Source: CAYREV01 sp964423345
GTDB lineage: Bacteria; Bacteroidota; Rhodothermia; Balneolales; Balneolaceae
NCBI GenBank assembly: GCA_964423345.1
Contig: CAYREV010000002.1
Coordinates: forward strand, 87,135 to 151,134
Direction of reading: 5' to 3'
Length of the DNA stretch: 64,000 bases
The position numbers were made by a program, and so were the translations under genes. The notes beneath the pieces were generated by a model that saw nothing but the letters and a program-made list of their open reading frames with translations, was not told the DNA's origin and did no database searches. How positions within the stretch are numbered: position 1 is the first letter of the stretch; each line of letters opens with the position of its first letter. Shown here piece by piece: positions 41,489-49,522 of this stretch.

Positions 41489-42700
41489 ATGGCCGTAATT
41501 CACCCTTTTAAAGCCTGGCGTCCCGCAGCCGAAGATGTCAGCGAAGTCGCCTGCGTACCCTATGATGTTGTGGACACCCAGGAAGCCCGCACGCTGGCCG
41601 CGAGCAAGCCAAAAAGCTTCCTTCATGTTATTCGCCCGGAAATTGATCTGCCCAAAAACATTTCCCTTTACGACGACCGGGTATACAGGCAGGGGGCCGA
41701 GAATCTCAAGCGATTTATTCGCAATGATGTGCTGCATCAGGAAGCTTCGCCCTCCCTCTTTATATACCAACTGGAGTGGAAGGGAGCTTCCCAGACAGGC
41801 CTGTTCACCTGTGTATCGGTAGAGGATTACGACAACGAAGTGATTCTAAAGCACGAGCTCACCCGTCCTGCCAAGGAAGATGACCGCACCCGGCATATAT
41901 TGACGCAATCAGCCCATGCGGAGCCGGTAATGATGACCTATAAGGACCGGGAGGAAATCAACAGCCTGATGGAAAAGACGACCTCCAGCAAAGACCCGCT
42001 CTTCCATTTTGAAGCTGATGACGGCGTCATACATACGGTATGGAAATGTGATGATGCGGAAGTTTTTACCGGCGCTTTCGGAGATGTGAACCACCTCTAC
42101 ATTGCCGACGGGCATCATCGTTGCAAAAGCGCCTCAAGGGCAGCTCAAAGCCGGGGGCAAGAAAACCCCCGACACACGGGAGATGAAGAATACAACTTCT
42201 TCCCAGCGGTACTCTTTCCCATGAGCCAGATGCAAATATTGCCCTATAACCGGGTAGTCCATACCGTTCCCGATAACTTTATAGACTTGCTGGACCGGCA
42301 TTTTGACCTGATACGGGATGCCGACCCCGAACCCGGAGAAAAAGGAACGCTTTCCCTCTATCATGACGGCCGGTGGTATGGGCTGGAACTGCCCGTTTCC
42401 GACAATCCCAACAGCGTGGAACTGCTGGATGCCCACCGCCTTCAGCAGTTTATCCTGGAACCCCTTCTCGGCATTGAAGATATTCGCCGGAACGACAATA
42501 TTTCTTTTGTAGGCGGCATCCGGGGAATCGAAGAGCTGGAAACAATTGTTAATTCCTCAAAAGCCGAGGTGGCCTTCAGCATGTATCCCACCAGCATACA
42601 GGAACTGGTCGAGGTGTCGGACGAGGGTCTGCTGATGCCTCCGAAATCAACCTGGTTTGAACCCAAGCTGCGGTCGGGCTTACTGGTTCACACATTTTAA
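41489..42700 (+). CDS. DUF1015 family protein
   Basis: This 403-residue protein belongs to the DUF1015 family, with the signature CVPYDVVDTQEA near the N-terminus and YIADGHHRCKSAS near residue 205. The HHR-type motif recalls ParB-like phosphate binding/hydrolysis sites, but a role is not established. DUF1015 genes are often next to serA/serC in Bacteroidota, which is the case here with serC 25 bp downstream. The pair probably shares a transcript. Confidence 0.88.
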   Translation: MAVIHPFKAWRPAAEDVSEVACVPYDVVDTQEARTLAASKPKSFLHVIRPEIDLPKNISLYDDRVYRQGAENLKRFIRNDVLHQEASPSLFIYQLEWKGASQTGLFTCVSVEDYDNEVILKHELTRPAKEDDRTRHILTQSAHAEPVMMTYKDREEINSLMEKTTSSKDPLFHFEADDGVIHTVWKCDDAEVFTGAFGDVNHLYIADGHHRCKSASRAAQSRGQENPRHTGDEEYNFFPAVLFPMSQMQILPYNRVVHTVPDNFIDLLDRHFDLIRDADPEPGEKGTLSLYHDGRWYGLELPVSDNPNSVELLDAHRLQQFILEPLLGIEDIRRNDNISFVGGIRGIEELETIVNSSKAEVAFSMYPTSIQELVEVSDEGLLMPPKSTWFEPKLRSGLLVHTF

Positions 42701-42724
42701 CTTCCAATTTTCAATACCATTGAC

Positions 42725-43804
42725 ATGAAGCGTGTACACAATTTTAGCGCAGGACCGGCAACCCTTCCCCTTGAAGTGCTTGAAAAGGCGCAGTCTGAAC
42801 TGGTCAACTACGATGGGAAGGGGCGCTCACTGATGGAGATGAGCCATCGCAGCGCGACTTATACCGAGATCGACCAGCAAGCCAAGGCCAGGCTGGACAG
42901 CCTGCTCAACCTGGGTGATGATTTTCACATTATGTTCCTCCAGGGCGGAGCCAGCAGCCAGTTCATGATGGCGCCCTTCAATTTTCTCGGCAAAAACGAA
43001 ACGGCCGACTATATCGATACCGGCCGCTGGTCGGACAAGGCCATTACCGAAGCCAGGAAATTCGGTAATGTCCACGTGCCCTTCAGCAGCAGCGGCGACA
43101 ACTACAGCAAGGTCCCCACTCAGGTTGAGCTATCGTTTAGCGACCATCCCGTCTACGTGCATTTTACTTCCAACAATACCGTAGCCGGAACCCAGTTTCC
43201 CGCGGAACCCGAAACCAACGGTGTTCCCCTGGTATGCGATGCCTCCTCCGATTTTCTGTCAAAACCCATTGATGCTAAACGATACGGCATCATCTATGCC
43301 GGTGCACAAAAAAATGTGGGGCCCGCAGGTGTGACCATCGTCATCGTACGGAAAGATTTCCTGGAAAGGGCCCGAACCGAAGGTGTTCCCACTATATTGC
43401 AATACGGAACCCATGCCAGGAAAATATTCAACACTCCCCCCACTTTTAACGTGTATATGGTCAACCTGGTACTGGAGTGGATACAGGAGAAGGGAGGGCT
43501 TGCCCACTTTCAAAAGATGGCCCAAAAGAAAGCCGGCCTCCTGTACGAGGAGATAGACCGGGACGATTTTTACCGGGGCGCCGTAGAAAAAAATTCCCGC
43601 TCCCTGATGAACGCAACCTACAGGCTGCCCTCGGAAGAACTGGAACAAAAATTCCTGGCCGAAGCGGCTGAACATGATCTCGTCGCTCTCAAGGGCCATA
43701 GAAGTGTGGGTGGAATACGGGCCAGTATGTACAATGCCCTGCCGATGGAAAGTGTGGAAACCCTGGTAGAATTCATGCGGGAATTTCGCAAACAGAACGG
43801 ATAG
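42725..43804 (+). CDS. serC: Phosphoserine aminotransferase
   Basis: This 359-residue PLP enzyme makes 3-phosphoserine from phosphohydroxypyruvate in serine biosynthesis. It starts with the family-typical RVHNFSAGPATLPLEV. The PLP lysine sits in YAGAQKNVGPAGVTIV near residue 199, and MSHRS near residue 41 is also conserved. The C-terminus ends GHRSVGGIRASMYNA-LPMESV. serA is not in the window. It follows DUF1015 and is convergent with rhomboid. Confidence 0.97.
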   Translation: MKRVHNFSAGPATLPLEVLEKAQSELVNYDGKGRSLMEMSHRSATYTEIDQQAKARLDSLLNLGDDFHIMFLQGGASSQFMMAPFNFLGKNETADYIDTGRWSDKAITEARKFGNVHVPFSSSGDNYSKVPTQVELSFSDHPVYVHFTSNNTVAGTQFPAEPETNGVPLVCDASSDFLSKPIDAKRYGIIYAGAQKNVGPAGVTIVIVRKDFLERARTEGVPTILQYGTHARKIFNTPPTFNVYMVNLVLEWIQEKGGLAHFQKMAQKKAGLLYEEIDRDDFYRGAVEKNSRSLMNATYRLPSEELEQKFLAEAAEHDLVALKGHRSVGGIRASMYNALPMESVETLVEFMREFRKQNG

Positions 43805-43825
43805 GCATCCGAACCGTACATCCCG

Positions 43826-44443
43826 CTATTTGAAACCGAAGACCGTCAAAAGACGTTCTATGGCGTCGGGAATCAAGATCACTATATAAACCATACCCCA
43901 AACCGCCCCGGCCAGATGGGCTTCATGGTTTATTTTCCCCCTGGCCTGCTTGCTTTCATACATGCTGTACAGCAGATAAAGAATGGCAAACACAAAAGCG
44001 GGTATGGGAATGGGTACGAAGAATAGATATATACTCTCCAGCGGAAAGAGCAGGATGAAAGCAAATAACACAGCGCCGACCGCCCCCGATGCCCCCAGGG
44101 TGGCATAATTTTCATCATTTCTGAATTTAATCACAGATGGGATTCCCGCTGCCACCAAGCCCGTCAGGTAGAGCAGCAGGAAATAGGTTCCGCCCAATAC
44201 GCTTTCCATAATAGGGCCGAAAAAATAAAGGGTGAACATATTGACAAACAGGTGTCCCAGGTTGGCATGCAGAAATCCCGAGGTGACCAGTTCGTACCAG
44301 GTATTCTGCCTGACCACCCGGGTAGGCTTGAGGTATCCTATTCGGATCATTTCCGGGTAGGCATACAGGGCCAGCAGCGACACCACGGTATTGATGAGTA
44401 TCAGATAAAAAGTAACGGAAGAATTTAGAATAAGTTCTTGCAT
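43826..44443 (-). CDS. Rhomboid family intramembrane serine protease
   Basis: This 205-residue protein has six hydrophobic segments. It shows the rhomboid signatures: HANLGHLFVNMFTLYFFGP, the catalytic Ser in LGASGAVGAV (about residue 117), and His in HEAHLAGAVWG (about 175). It should cleave TM substrates in the inner membrane. Its substrates are unknown. It is a single gene, convergent with serC and divergent from tRNA-Thr. Confidence 0.94.
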   Translation of the reverse strand: MQELILNSSVTFYLILINTVVSLLALYAYPEMIRIGYLKPTRVVRQNTWYELVTSGFLHANLGHLFVNMFTLYFFGPIMESVLGGTYFLLLYLTGLVAAGIPSVIKFRNDENYATLGASGAVGAVLFAFILLFPLESIYLFFVPIPIPAFVFAILYLLYSMYESKQARGKINHEAHLAGAVWGMVYIVILIPDAIERLLTVFGFK

Positions 44444-44575
44444 AGCTTATAAATATTGTGGCCCGAAAATAGAGAAGTGAACCCTGTGAATCCACCGCTA
44501 ATTCATCACCTTTTGAATCCATATCCACCTGATTTTTTTGTCCCCATTCCCGAACAATGCTTATATTCCTTCTGC

Positions 44576-44610
44576 TTTTGACAGAGACTGTTTATGACAC
44601 GGTACATTCG
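44576..44610 (+). promoter_or_regulatory. Possible tRNA-Thr promoter
   Basis: TTTTG (44576-44580) precedes TACATTCG (44603-44610) by 22 bp, one mismatch from TAnnTTTG. The tRNA starts 21 bp after the box. Confidence 0.4.
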
Positions 44611-44630
44611 ATTCATTAAGGCGAACCAAA

Positions 44631-44702
44631 GCCGAAGTAGCTCAGTGGTAGAGCAATCGCCTCGTAAGCGATAGGTCGTCGGTTCAAATCCGATCTTCGG
44701 CT
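44631..44702 (+). tRNA. tRNA-Thr (anticodon CGT)
   Basis: A 72-nt cloverleaf: acceptor GCCGAAG/CTTCGGC, D-arm GCTC/GAGC, anticodon stem ATCGC/GCGAT with loop CTCGTAA, T-arm GTCGG/CCGAT with loop TTCAAAT, discriminator T. It reads ACG. CCA is not encoded. It directly precedes a gamma-glutamylcyclotransferase-like gene. Confidence 0.97.
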
Positions 44703-44719
44703 CTCTTCACTCATTCAGG

Positions 44720-45136
44720 ATGGGCAACTCCAAAGAACTTCTTTTTACTTACGGCACACTTCGGAGAGGTATGGACATACCCATGCAGCACTTTATTGAA
44801 GAAAACGCCGTTTGGAGGGGAAAAGCTCTGTTTCAAGGCGTTTTATACCTTGTGGGCAAACATCCCGCGACTTTGCCCTCTGAGGATGAGTCCCATACCG
44901 TGCTGGGCGACTTATACGAGATCAGTGCCTCCGCCGGGCTACTCGACAAACTGGATAGATATGAGGGATATGATGCCGATCATCCCCGGCAGAGCCTCTA
45001 TATCCGCAAGGAGGTAACGGTAAAAAAGCAAAAAAGCGGAAAGTCCCTTAATAGCTGGATATATATTTTCAACGGATCGATCGACTCTTCCATACGAATT
45101 CATTCCGGCGACTACCTTCAATTCATGAAGGGGTGA
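44720..45136 (+). CDS. Gamma-glutamylcyclotransferase (AIG2-like)
   Basis: This 138-residue protein has the GGCT-fold signature YGTLRRG at residues 10-16 and LDRYEGYD near residue 78, with the probable catalytic Glu within it. Relatives convert gamma-glutamyl peptides or amines to 5-oxoproline. The substrate here is unknown. It lies 18 bp after tRNA-Thr and is convergent with, and directly abuts, the AhpD-like gene. Confidence 0.88.
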   Translation: MGNSKELLFTYGTLRRGMDIPMQHFIEENAVWRGKALFQGVLYLVGKHPATLPSEDESHTVLGDLYEISASAGLLDKLDRYEGYDADHPRQSLYIRKEVTVKKQKSGKSLNSWIYIFNGSIDSSIRIHSGDYLQFMKG

Positions 45137-45697
45137 CTATTCATAGCGGTATCCCTTCAGTTCTTCGGGATCTGTTTCCACGCCCAGACCTATCACGATC
45201 CGGTTGACAAAATTGAAATAGCCTATCACCAGGGTCGCATCCAGCACAGCGCGGTCATCCAGACCCGCATCCTTCAGCTCAATGATGGTTTTTTCATTTA
45301 TCTTTTCAGGAGTGCGAGTCAGCTCCCATGAAAGCTTGCAGAGCAGCCTGTCAACGGACTCAAGGTCTACCCTCTCGTAGTTATTCCTGAGTGCTTCAAT
45401 TTTTTCTTCATCCTTCCAAAAGTGATTCAAGGCCTCGCCATGGTGAAGCTGGCAATACCGGCATTTATTGGCTGCCGAAACTACCACGGCCATCATCTCT
45501 CTCTGGTAACGCTTCAGGGGCGACCGACCGAACATCACCGTCATATACAAATCCATATGACGTACGATAGATTCCGGGTTCAGGCTTTGTATTTTGTGTA
45601 TTTCAGCCAGCTTACCCCTCTTCTTCCTCAGATCCTCATAAATTTCCTTCAGCTCCCCCTCAGCATCCTCAGGCTGTATAACATCGATGTAAGGCAT
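45137..45697 (-). CDS. AhpD-like (carboxymuconolactone decarboxylase family) peroxidase-related protein
   Basis: This 186-residue protein has the AhpD-fold motif with Glu67, Cys79-x2-Cys82 and His86 in NKCRYCQLHHGEAL. Such proteins are thiol-dependent peroxidases or reductants of peroxidases. The C-terminal part (YFNFVNRIVIGLGVE) is typical of the peroxidase-related (uncharacterised) subfamily. It is third in a minus-strand run after the sigma factor (46043) and zinc-finger protein (45745), with 47 bp to the latter. The group looks like an oxidative-stress sensor and effector unit. Confidence 0.88.
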   Translation of the reverse strand: MPYIDVIQPEDAEGELKEIYEDLRKKRGKLAEIHKIQSLNPESIVRHMDLYMTVMFGRSPLKRYQREMMAVVVSAANKCRYCQLHHGEALNHFWKDEEKIEALRNNYERVDLESVDRLLCKLSWELTRTPEKINEKTIIELKDAGLDDRAVLDATLVIGYFNFVNRIVIGLGVETDPEELKGYRYE

Positions 45698-45744
45698 CTA
45701 AAATCGATTCTTAATTGTTCAATAATTCATGCAGAATATGCCCT

Positions 45745-45987
45745 TCAGGCCTCTGCGCCAACATTTTCGAGAGCCGTCAACAGCGCTTCATATTCCTCTC
45801 TACAGTCTTTGCATTTGTTCAGGTGAGCCCGCACCATGGGCATCGCTTCTTCCGGAGATTTCCCCTTGAGCTTCATCTCAATAAATTGATCCAGCTTTTC
45901 AAAGCATTCGCCACAGGCCATCTCTTCCTCCCGGGTATTGAGGATAGCCCGAAGCATGTTTTTCAATATGTCGGTATTAATTTTCAT
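45745..45987 (-). CDS. Small zinc-finger protein, anti-sigma factor candidate
   Basis: This 80-residue protein contains Cys25-x2-Cys28 and His55-x3-Cys59-x2-Cys62 (HLNKCKDCREEY). The second motif is the core of the zinc-binding anti-sigma (ZAS) domain. No TM segment is present, so it would be cytosolic. The first start is TTG at 45990 and the ATG at 45987 was chosen. It lies 55 bp downstream of the ECF sigma gene. By family precedent (RsrA-like proteins), oxidation of the Cys set would free the sigma factor. The pairing is inferred. Confidence 0.8.
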   Translation of the reverse strand: MKINTDILKNMLRAILNTREEEMACGECFEKLDQFIEMKLKGKSPEEAMPMVRAHLNKCKDCREEYEALLTALENVGAEA

Positions 45988-46042
45988 CAACTAAAATTTT
46001 AAAGATCGTTTACTACTACTGATGTATTAAAATTATGAATTC

Positions 46043-46714
46043 TTACTTCGAAGATAACTCATTCAGCATCTCTTCGGGATCTATACCCTGAACTTCAAAC
46101 TCATTCTTAAGCTTCTTACGGGCATCATGTACCAGTTTATAGAGATTGTTTCTGTTGGTATTCATTTGTTCCGCAACAACCGAAATAGGCAGGTCGTGAA
46201 TCATCAGTGCGGTTATGACTTGCTTCTGTTTCTCCGTCAATATGTTTTTAATGATTCCCTGTACCTTTTCCATCATCATCCTTTGAGCTGTTGTCAGCTC
46301 CGGAGAAGGTTCGTTGCCTGCAAACACATCCGAAAATATTTCGCCGGAATCATCATCGGGATTGGGGCCTTTCAAGTCCTCGATGGAGATATTATCCCAT
46401 CTCTTTCTCCGAAGAACCGTAAGCCCCTCACGGACAGCAATTTTCATAGCCCAGGTGGTAAGCTTGCTTTCGCCCCTAAAGGTGTTAATGTTGTCCAGAA
46501 TCTTTATCAGGGCATCCTGTGCAACATCCTCGACAAACTGTTCAAGCTCGCGATCCACATATTTCGAAAGTGCCGGCTTGAGTCCCCGCACCAGGTAATC
46601 GCGTAGCTCCTGAACCGCCTTTTCGTCGGCCGGTTTTCCCAACAGCTCTACCCACTCCTCATTGCTGTAAGGAGCACTGCCATCTCTTTTTTTCTTTTTA
46701 AACCAACGAAGCAT
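46043..46714 (-). CDS. ECF-type RNA polymerase sigma factor
   Basis: This 223-residue sigma factor has region 2 (about 40-110, with DVAQDALIKILDNINTFRGE and TWAMKIAVREGLTVLRRKRW). Region 4 (about 150-205) carries LTEKQKQVITALMIHDLPISV and NTNRNNLYKLVHDARKKLK. A longer acidic linker (110-150, EDLKGPNPDDDSGE) joins them. It leads the operon with the zinc-finger protein and AhpD-like enzyme. By homology of context it should respond to thiol oxidation, but the promoter target is not known. Confidence 0.9.
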   Translation of the reverse strand: MLRWFKKKKRDGSAPYSNEEWVELLGKPADEKAVQELRDYLVRGLKPALSKYVDRELEQFVEDVAQDALIKILDNINTFRGESKLTTWAMKIAVREGLTVLRRKRWDNISIEDLKGPNPDDDSGEIFSDVFAGNEPSPELTTAQRMMMEKVQGIIKNILTEKQKQVITALMIHDLPISVVAEQMNTNRNNLYKLVHDARKKLKNEFEVQGIDPEEMLNELSSK

Positions 46715-46820
46715 CTATCGCTCTTTAATTAAATTCTGATTTAGCACCCGAAGATAAAAAATTGTAAGCCCTGGTATTCCGAATGGATCTATGGGTACAG
46801 TATAAATAAAATATTTAGCT

Positions 46821-46892
46821 ATGACCTACAACGAATTTAGCATATTGGTATTCCTGAGTGTCATCCTAATCGTTTACGGCCACCGGGATTAG
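46821..46892 (+). CDS. Possible 23-residue membrane peptide
   Basis: A short frame reads MTYNEFSILVFLSVILIVYG then HRD-stop. It is a single hydrophobic helix with charged ends, the shape of a small membrane protein. It lies between the divergently placed sigma operon and sensor kinase and overlaps the kinase stop by four bases. No ribosome-binding site is seen. It may be chance. Confidence 0.3.
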   Translation: MTYNEFSILVFLSVILIVYGHRD

Positions 46893-48640
46893 GAATTTTT
46901 ATCGAACCGTATGCTGAATTCCGTCCCCCCGTTGCTGTTTACGGTGATTTCGCCTTCGAGCTGATTGGTTAAGGTACGCACAAGAGTCATCCCAAGGCTG
47001 TTGGTAGACTCCAGGTCGAAGTCGTCAGGCAACCCCTGCCCGTTGTCACCTACCGACATATGTATAGTCTCATCCTGTTCCCGGAAATTGATCTTGAACA
47101 TCCCCTCTTCTCCATCCTTAAAGGCATGTTTATAGGCATTATTGATAAGCTCATTCAGAATGAGTCCGCAAGGCACAGCCTCAATGATATCCAGGCTCAC
47201 CTCTTCTATATCCAATTCAACGTTAACGGACCTGGCCGTTGACTCATAGGCTGATGACAATACATCAAATAGCTCATGGATATACTCCTTCATATTGATA
47301 TCCGACAACGTCTCGGTCTGATAGAGTTTTTCGTGAACCAGTGCAATAGATTGAATACGTGACTGGCTCTCTCTGAATACTTTCTTTACTTCCTCCCCGG
47401 CACCCTCTTTTTGCAGTTCCAGCAGGCTGCTGATAATCGCAAGATTGTTTTTAACACGGTGATGGATCTCCTGCAATAATGTTTCCTTCTCCTTCAGCTG
47501 GTTATTGATTCTCTTTTCATACCGTTTATGGTCTGATATGTCCCGAACACTGCCTACGACCGCCGCCGGCTTTCCATCCTCATCAAACAACAATTTTCTT
47601 TTGTTTCTGACCCAAAGATACCCCCCCTCTTTTGTCTTAACCCTGAACTCCGTAATAGGTTTAAAATGGTCTTCGATATCCTCCTCTTTTATATCCTCCA
47701 GCTCCGCTTCCATGCGCTCGCGATCTTCCGGGTGCATGCGTTTGACCACAAATTCGGGCCCATTCTCCAGCATCTCCCCGGACGTAAAGCCGATCATATC
47801 CTTTACGGAAGCACTCATAAACGAATAGTCGCCCGTCTCCAAGTCCATCTGGTAGATCACATCCCGCGAGTTGTCCAGCACATTCCTGAATCTGCGCTGG
47901 GTTTTGGTTAACTCCCGGTTCATTGTTTTAAACCCAGCCACGATCTGTACCGTGGTATAAGCCGCGATGAGTATCAGCACCAGGACCAAACCGACCTTCA
48001 ACCAGAAAATTGTCCGGCTCGCCCACCTGGCGGCCGATCCCATCGTGGCCGAAAAGTTCCGCTCAAGAGAGGTAAGCCTCTCATCCAGCTGATAAATTTT
48101 CTGTACGTATTCCCTACGGCTTTCGGCCTGCAGCTTCCCTCCTTCAACCGCCGCCTTAATTTCAGATCCCAGGCTGTCCAGCTGTGCAATTTCCTGATCT
48201 CCTTCGGCCCAAATCTGTATGGCCCGGTTGATATAGGATACATCCTGAAAATTTTGAAACAGCCATATCATATCCCCTATATCCTCGGGATCATTTTTAC
48301 CCTGAAGAAATCCCCGGTAGGCCTTTTGGTAATCGGGATCATCAGACGAAAGGGTCAAGCGCGCTTGCTTGTCCCCCAAATTAACCTTCAGGACCTCCCG
48401 GAACCGGCTGTAGTCTTTTTCATCGCCATAATGTAGATACCGCACCAGATGCAGCGTTGCTTCTTTTTGGGCTTTAGTCCACAACCCTTCCCCGGCCACG
48501 TATGCCCTGCTTCCACTCAGCACCCTGTTTCCGAAATAACTGATAAAAACAATGGAAGCTGCAAGAAGGACAAAAACCAATACGATGGAAATGACTTTTT
48601 TGTCCAGCCTTTCTTTCCTGTCCCTGAAAATATTCACCAT
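46889..48640 (-). CDS. Sensor histidine kinase, HisKA_2 type, with PAS domain
   Basis: This 583-residue protein has a TM helix at about 17-37, a periplasmic helical region (about 40-207, of CHASE3-like type), a second TM at about 212-234, and a PAS domain (about 250-375, with VLDNSRDVIYQMDLETGDY and VVGSVRDISDHKRYE). A HisKA_2 dimerisation domain follows, with the phosphoacceptor in LQEIHHRVKNNLAIISSLLE, and then an HATPase domain (DNGQGLPDDFDLEST). No response regulator is adjacent. The single-domain regulator at 26499-26885 is of the matching class but far away. Signal is unknown. Confidence 0.93.
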   Translation of the reverse strand: MVNIFRDRKERLDKKVISIVLVFVLLAASIVFISYFGNRVLSGSRAYVAGEGLWTKAQKEATLHLVRYLHYGDEKDYSRFREVLKVNLGDKQARLTLSSDDPDYQKAYRGFLQGKNDPEDIGDMIWLFQNFQDVSYINRAIQIWAEGDQEIAQLDSLGSEIKAAVEGGKLQAESRREYVQKIYQLDERLTSLERNFSATMGSAARWASRTIFWLKVGLVLVLILIAAYTTVQIVAGFKTMNRELTKTQRRFRNVLDNSRDVIYQMDLETGDYSFMSASVKDMIGFTSGEMLENGPEFVVKRMHPEDRERMEAELEDIKEEDIEDHFKPITEFRVKTKEGGYLWVRNKRKLLFDEDGKPAAVVGSVRDISDHKRYEKRINNQLKEKETLLQEIHHRVKNNLAIISSLLELQKEGAGEEVKKVFRESQSRIQSIALVHEKLYQTETLSDINMKEYIHELFDVLSSAYESTARSVNVELDIEEVSLDIIEAVPCGLILNELINNAYKHAFKDGEEGMFKINFREQDETIHMSVGDNGQGLPDDFDLESTNSLGMTLVRTLTNQLEGEITVNSNGGTEFSIRFDKNS

Positions 48641-48733
48641 AAAAAACTTATTTATTGCAACTCTAACCTACGGTAACGATTTTACAGAAGGTGGCAGTAA
48701 TATTTAAATTTTACAACTAAGAATCGAAGTTCA

Positions 48734-49420
48734 TTGACTGCGCTACATAAACTTACCCTACCTCGTCTGGTATTATATGGAAGCCTGCTGCTCTTGATCA
48801 ATGCCTGTGGTACCACCGGCCGTATCGGCAAGGCCAACAAATCCATTGCTGCCGGCAGCAAGAGCGGAGAGGTCATTGAAGATGGCGTCGCCAGCTGGTA
48901 TGGGCCCAACTTCCACGGCAATCTCACAGCCAACGGTGAAACATATGATATGGATCGGCTCACCGCCGCCCATCGCACGCTCCCTTTCAATACCATTGTA
49001 AAAGTTAAAAACCGGGACAACGGGAAATCGGTTATCGTCCGCATAAATGACCGGGGGCCTTACGCCAAAAACAGGATTATTGACCTTTCAAGGGGAGCCG
49101 CAAAAAAGATCGGCATGATCGGCCCCGGAACGGCCCGTGTACAACTGGTTCTGCTGGAAGGCAATCTGAAAGATTCCAGGGTTACCGACCTTAAAGTGCC
49201 TACCTACACGGTTCAACTCGGCTCCTTCGATACTGAAGCGGGGGCCTTTGAGCTGTCAAGAAAAATCAAGGGGTCCCGTGTGGAGGAGATTAAGCTCAAC
49301 GGATCAAAAATATACCGCGTTTACTACGGTATTTATGTTGATAAGGATGAAGCGTCTGAACAGAAGGAAGAACTGGGCTCCAGGGGCTATAACGGTTACG
49401 TAAAACAGATTCAGAATTAG
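48734..49420 (+). CDS. rlpA: RlpA-like septal ring lytic transglycosylase with SPOR domain, lipoprotein
   Basis: This 228-residue protein has a lipoprotein signal with lipobox LLINAC. The RlpA double-psi beta-barrel domain (about 50-135) shows GVASWYGPNFHGNLTANGE, AAHRTLPFNTIVKV and the catalytic-type NDRGPYAKNRIIDLS. The C-terminal SPOR domain (about 155-228) binds denuded septal glycan strands. It should cleave peptidoglycan during cell separation. The start is TTG at 48734. It is divergent from the sensor kinase and followed by the CrtI-like gene. Confidence 0.92.
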   Translation: MTALHKLTLPRLVLYGSLLLLINACGTTGRIGKANKSIAAGSKSGEVIEDGVASWYGPNFHGNLTANGETYDMDRLTAAHRTLPFNTIVKVKNRDNGKSVIVRINDRGPYAKNRIIDLSRGAAKKIGMIGPGTARVQLVLLEGNLKDSRVTDLKVPTYTVQLGSFDTEAGAFELSRKIKGSRVEEIKLNGSKIYRVYYGIYVDKDEASEQKEELGSRGYNGYVKQIQN

Positions 49421-49522
49421 CCGATGACCGCCTACAACCGGGCCTACATCCGTCAACCGAAAGGGGAATGAATTCCATACCCATTGGGTTAAAAGAGCTC
49501 ATTTTAATATTCTGAAGAAATA

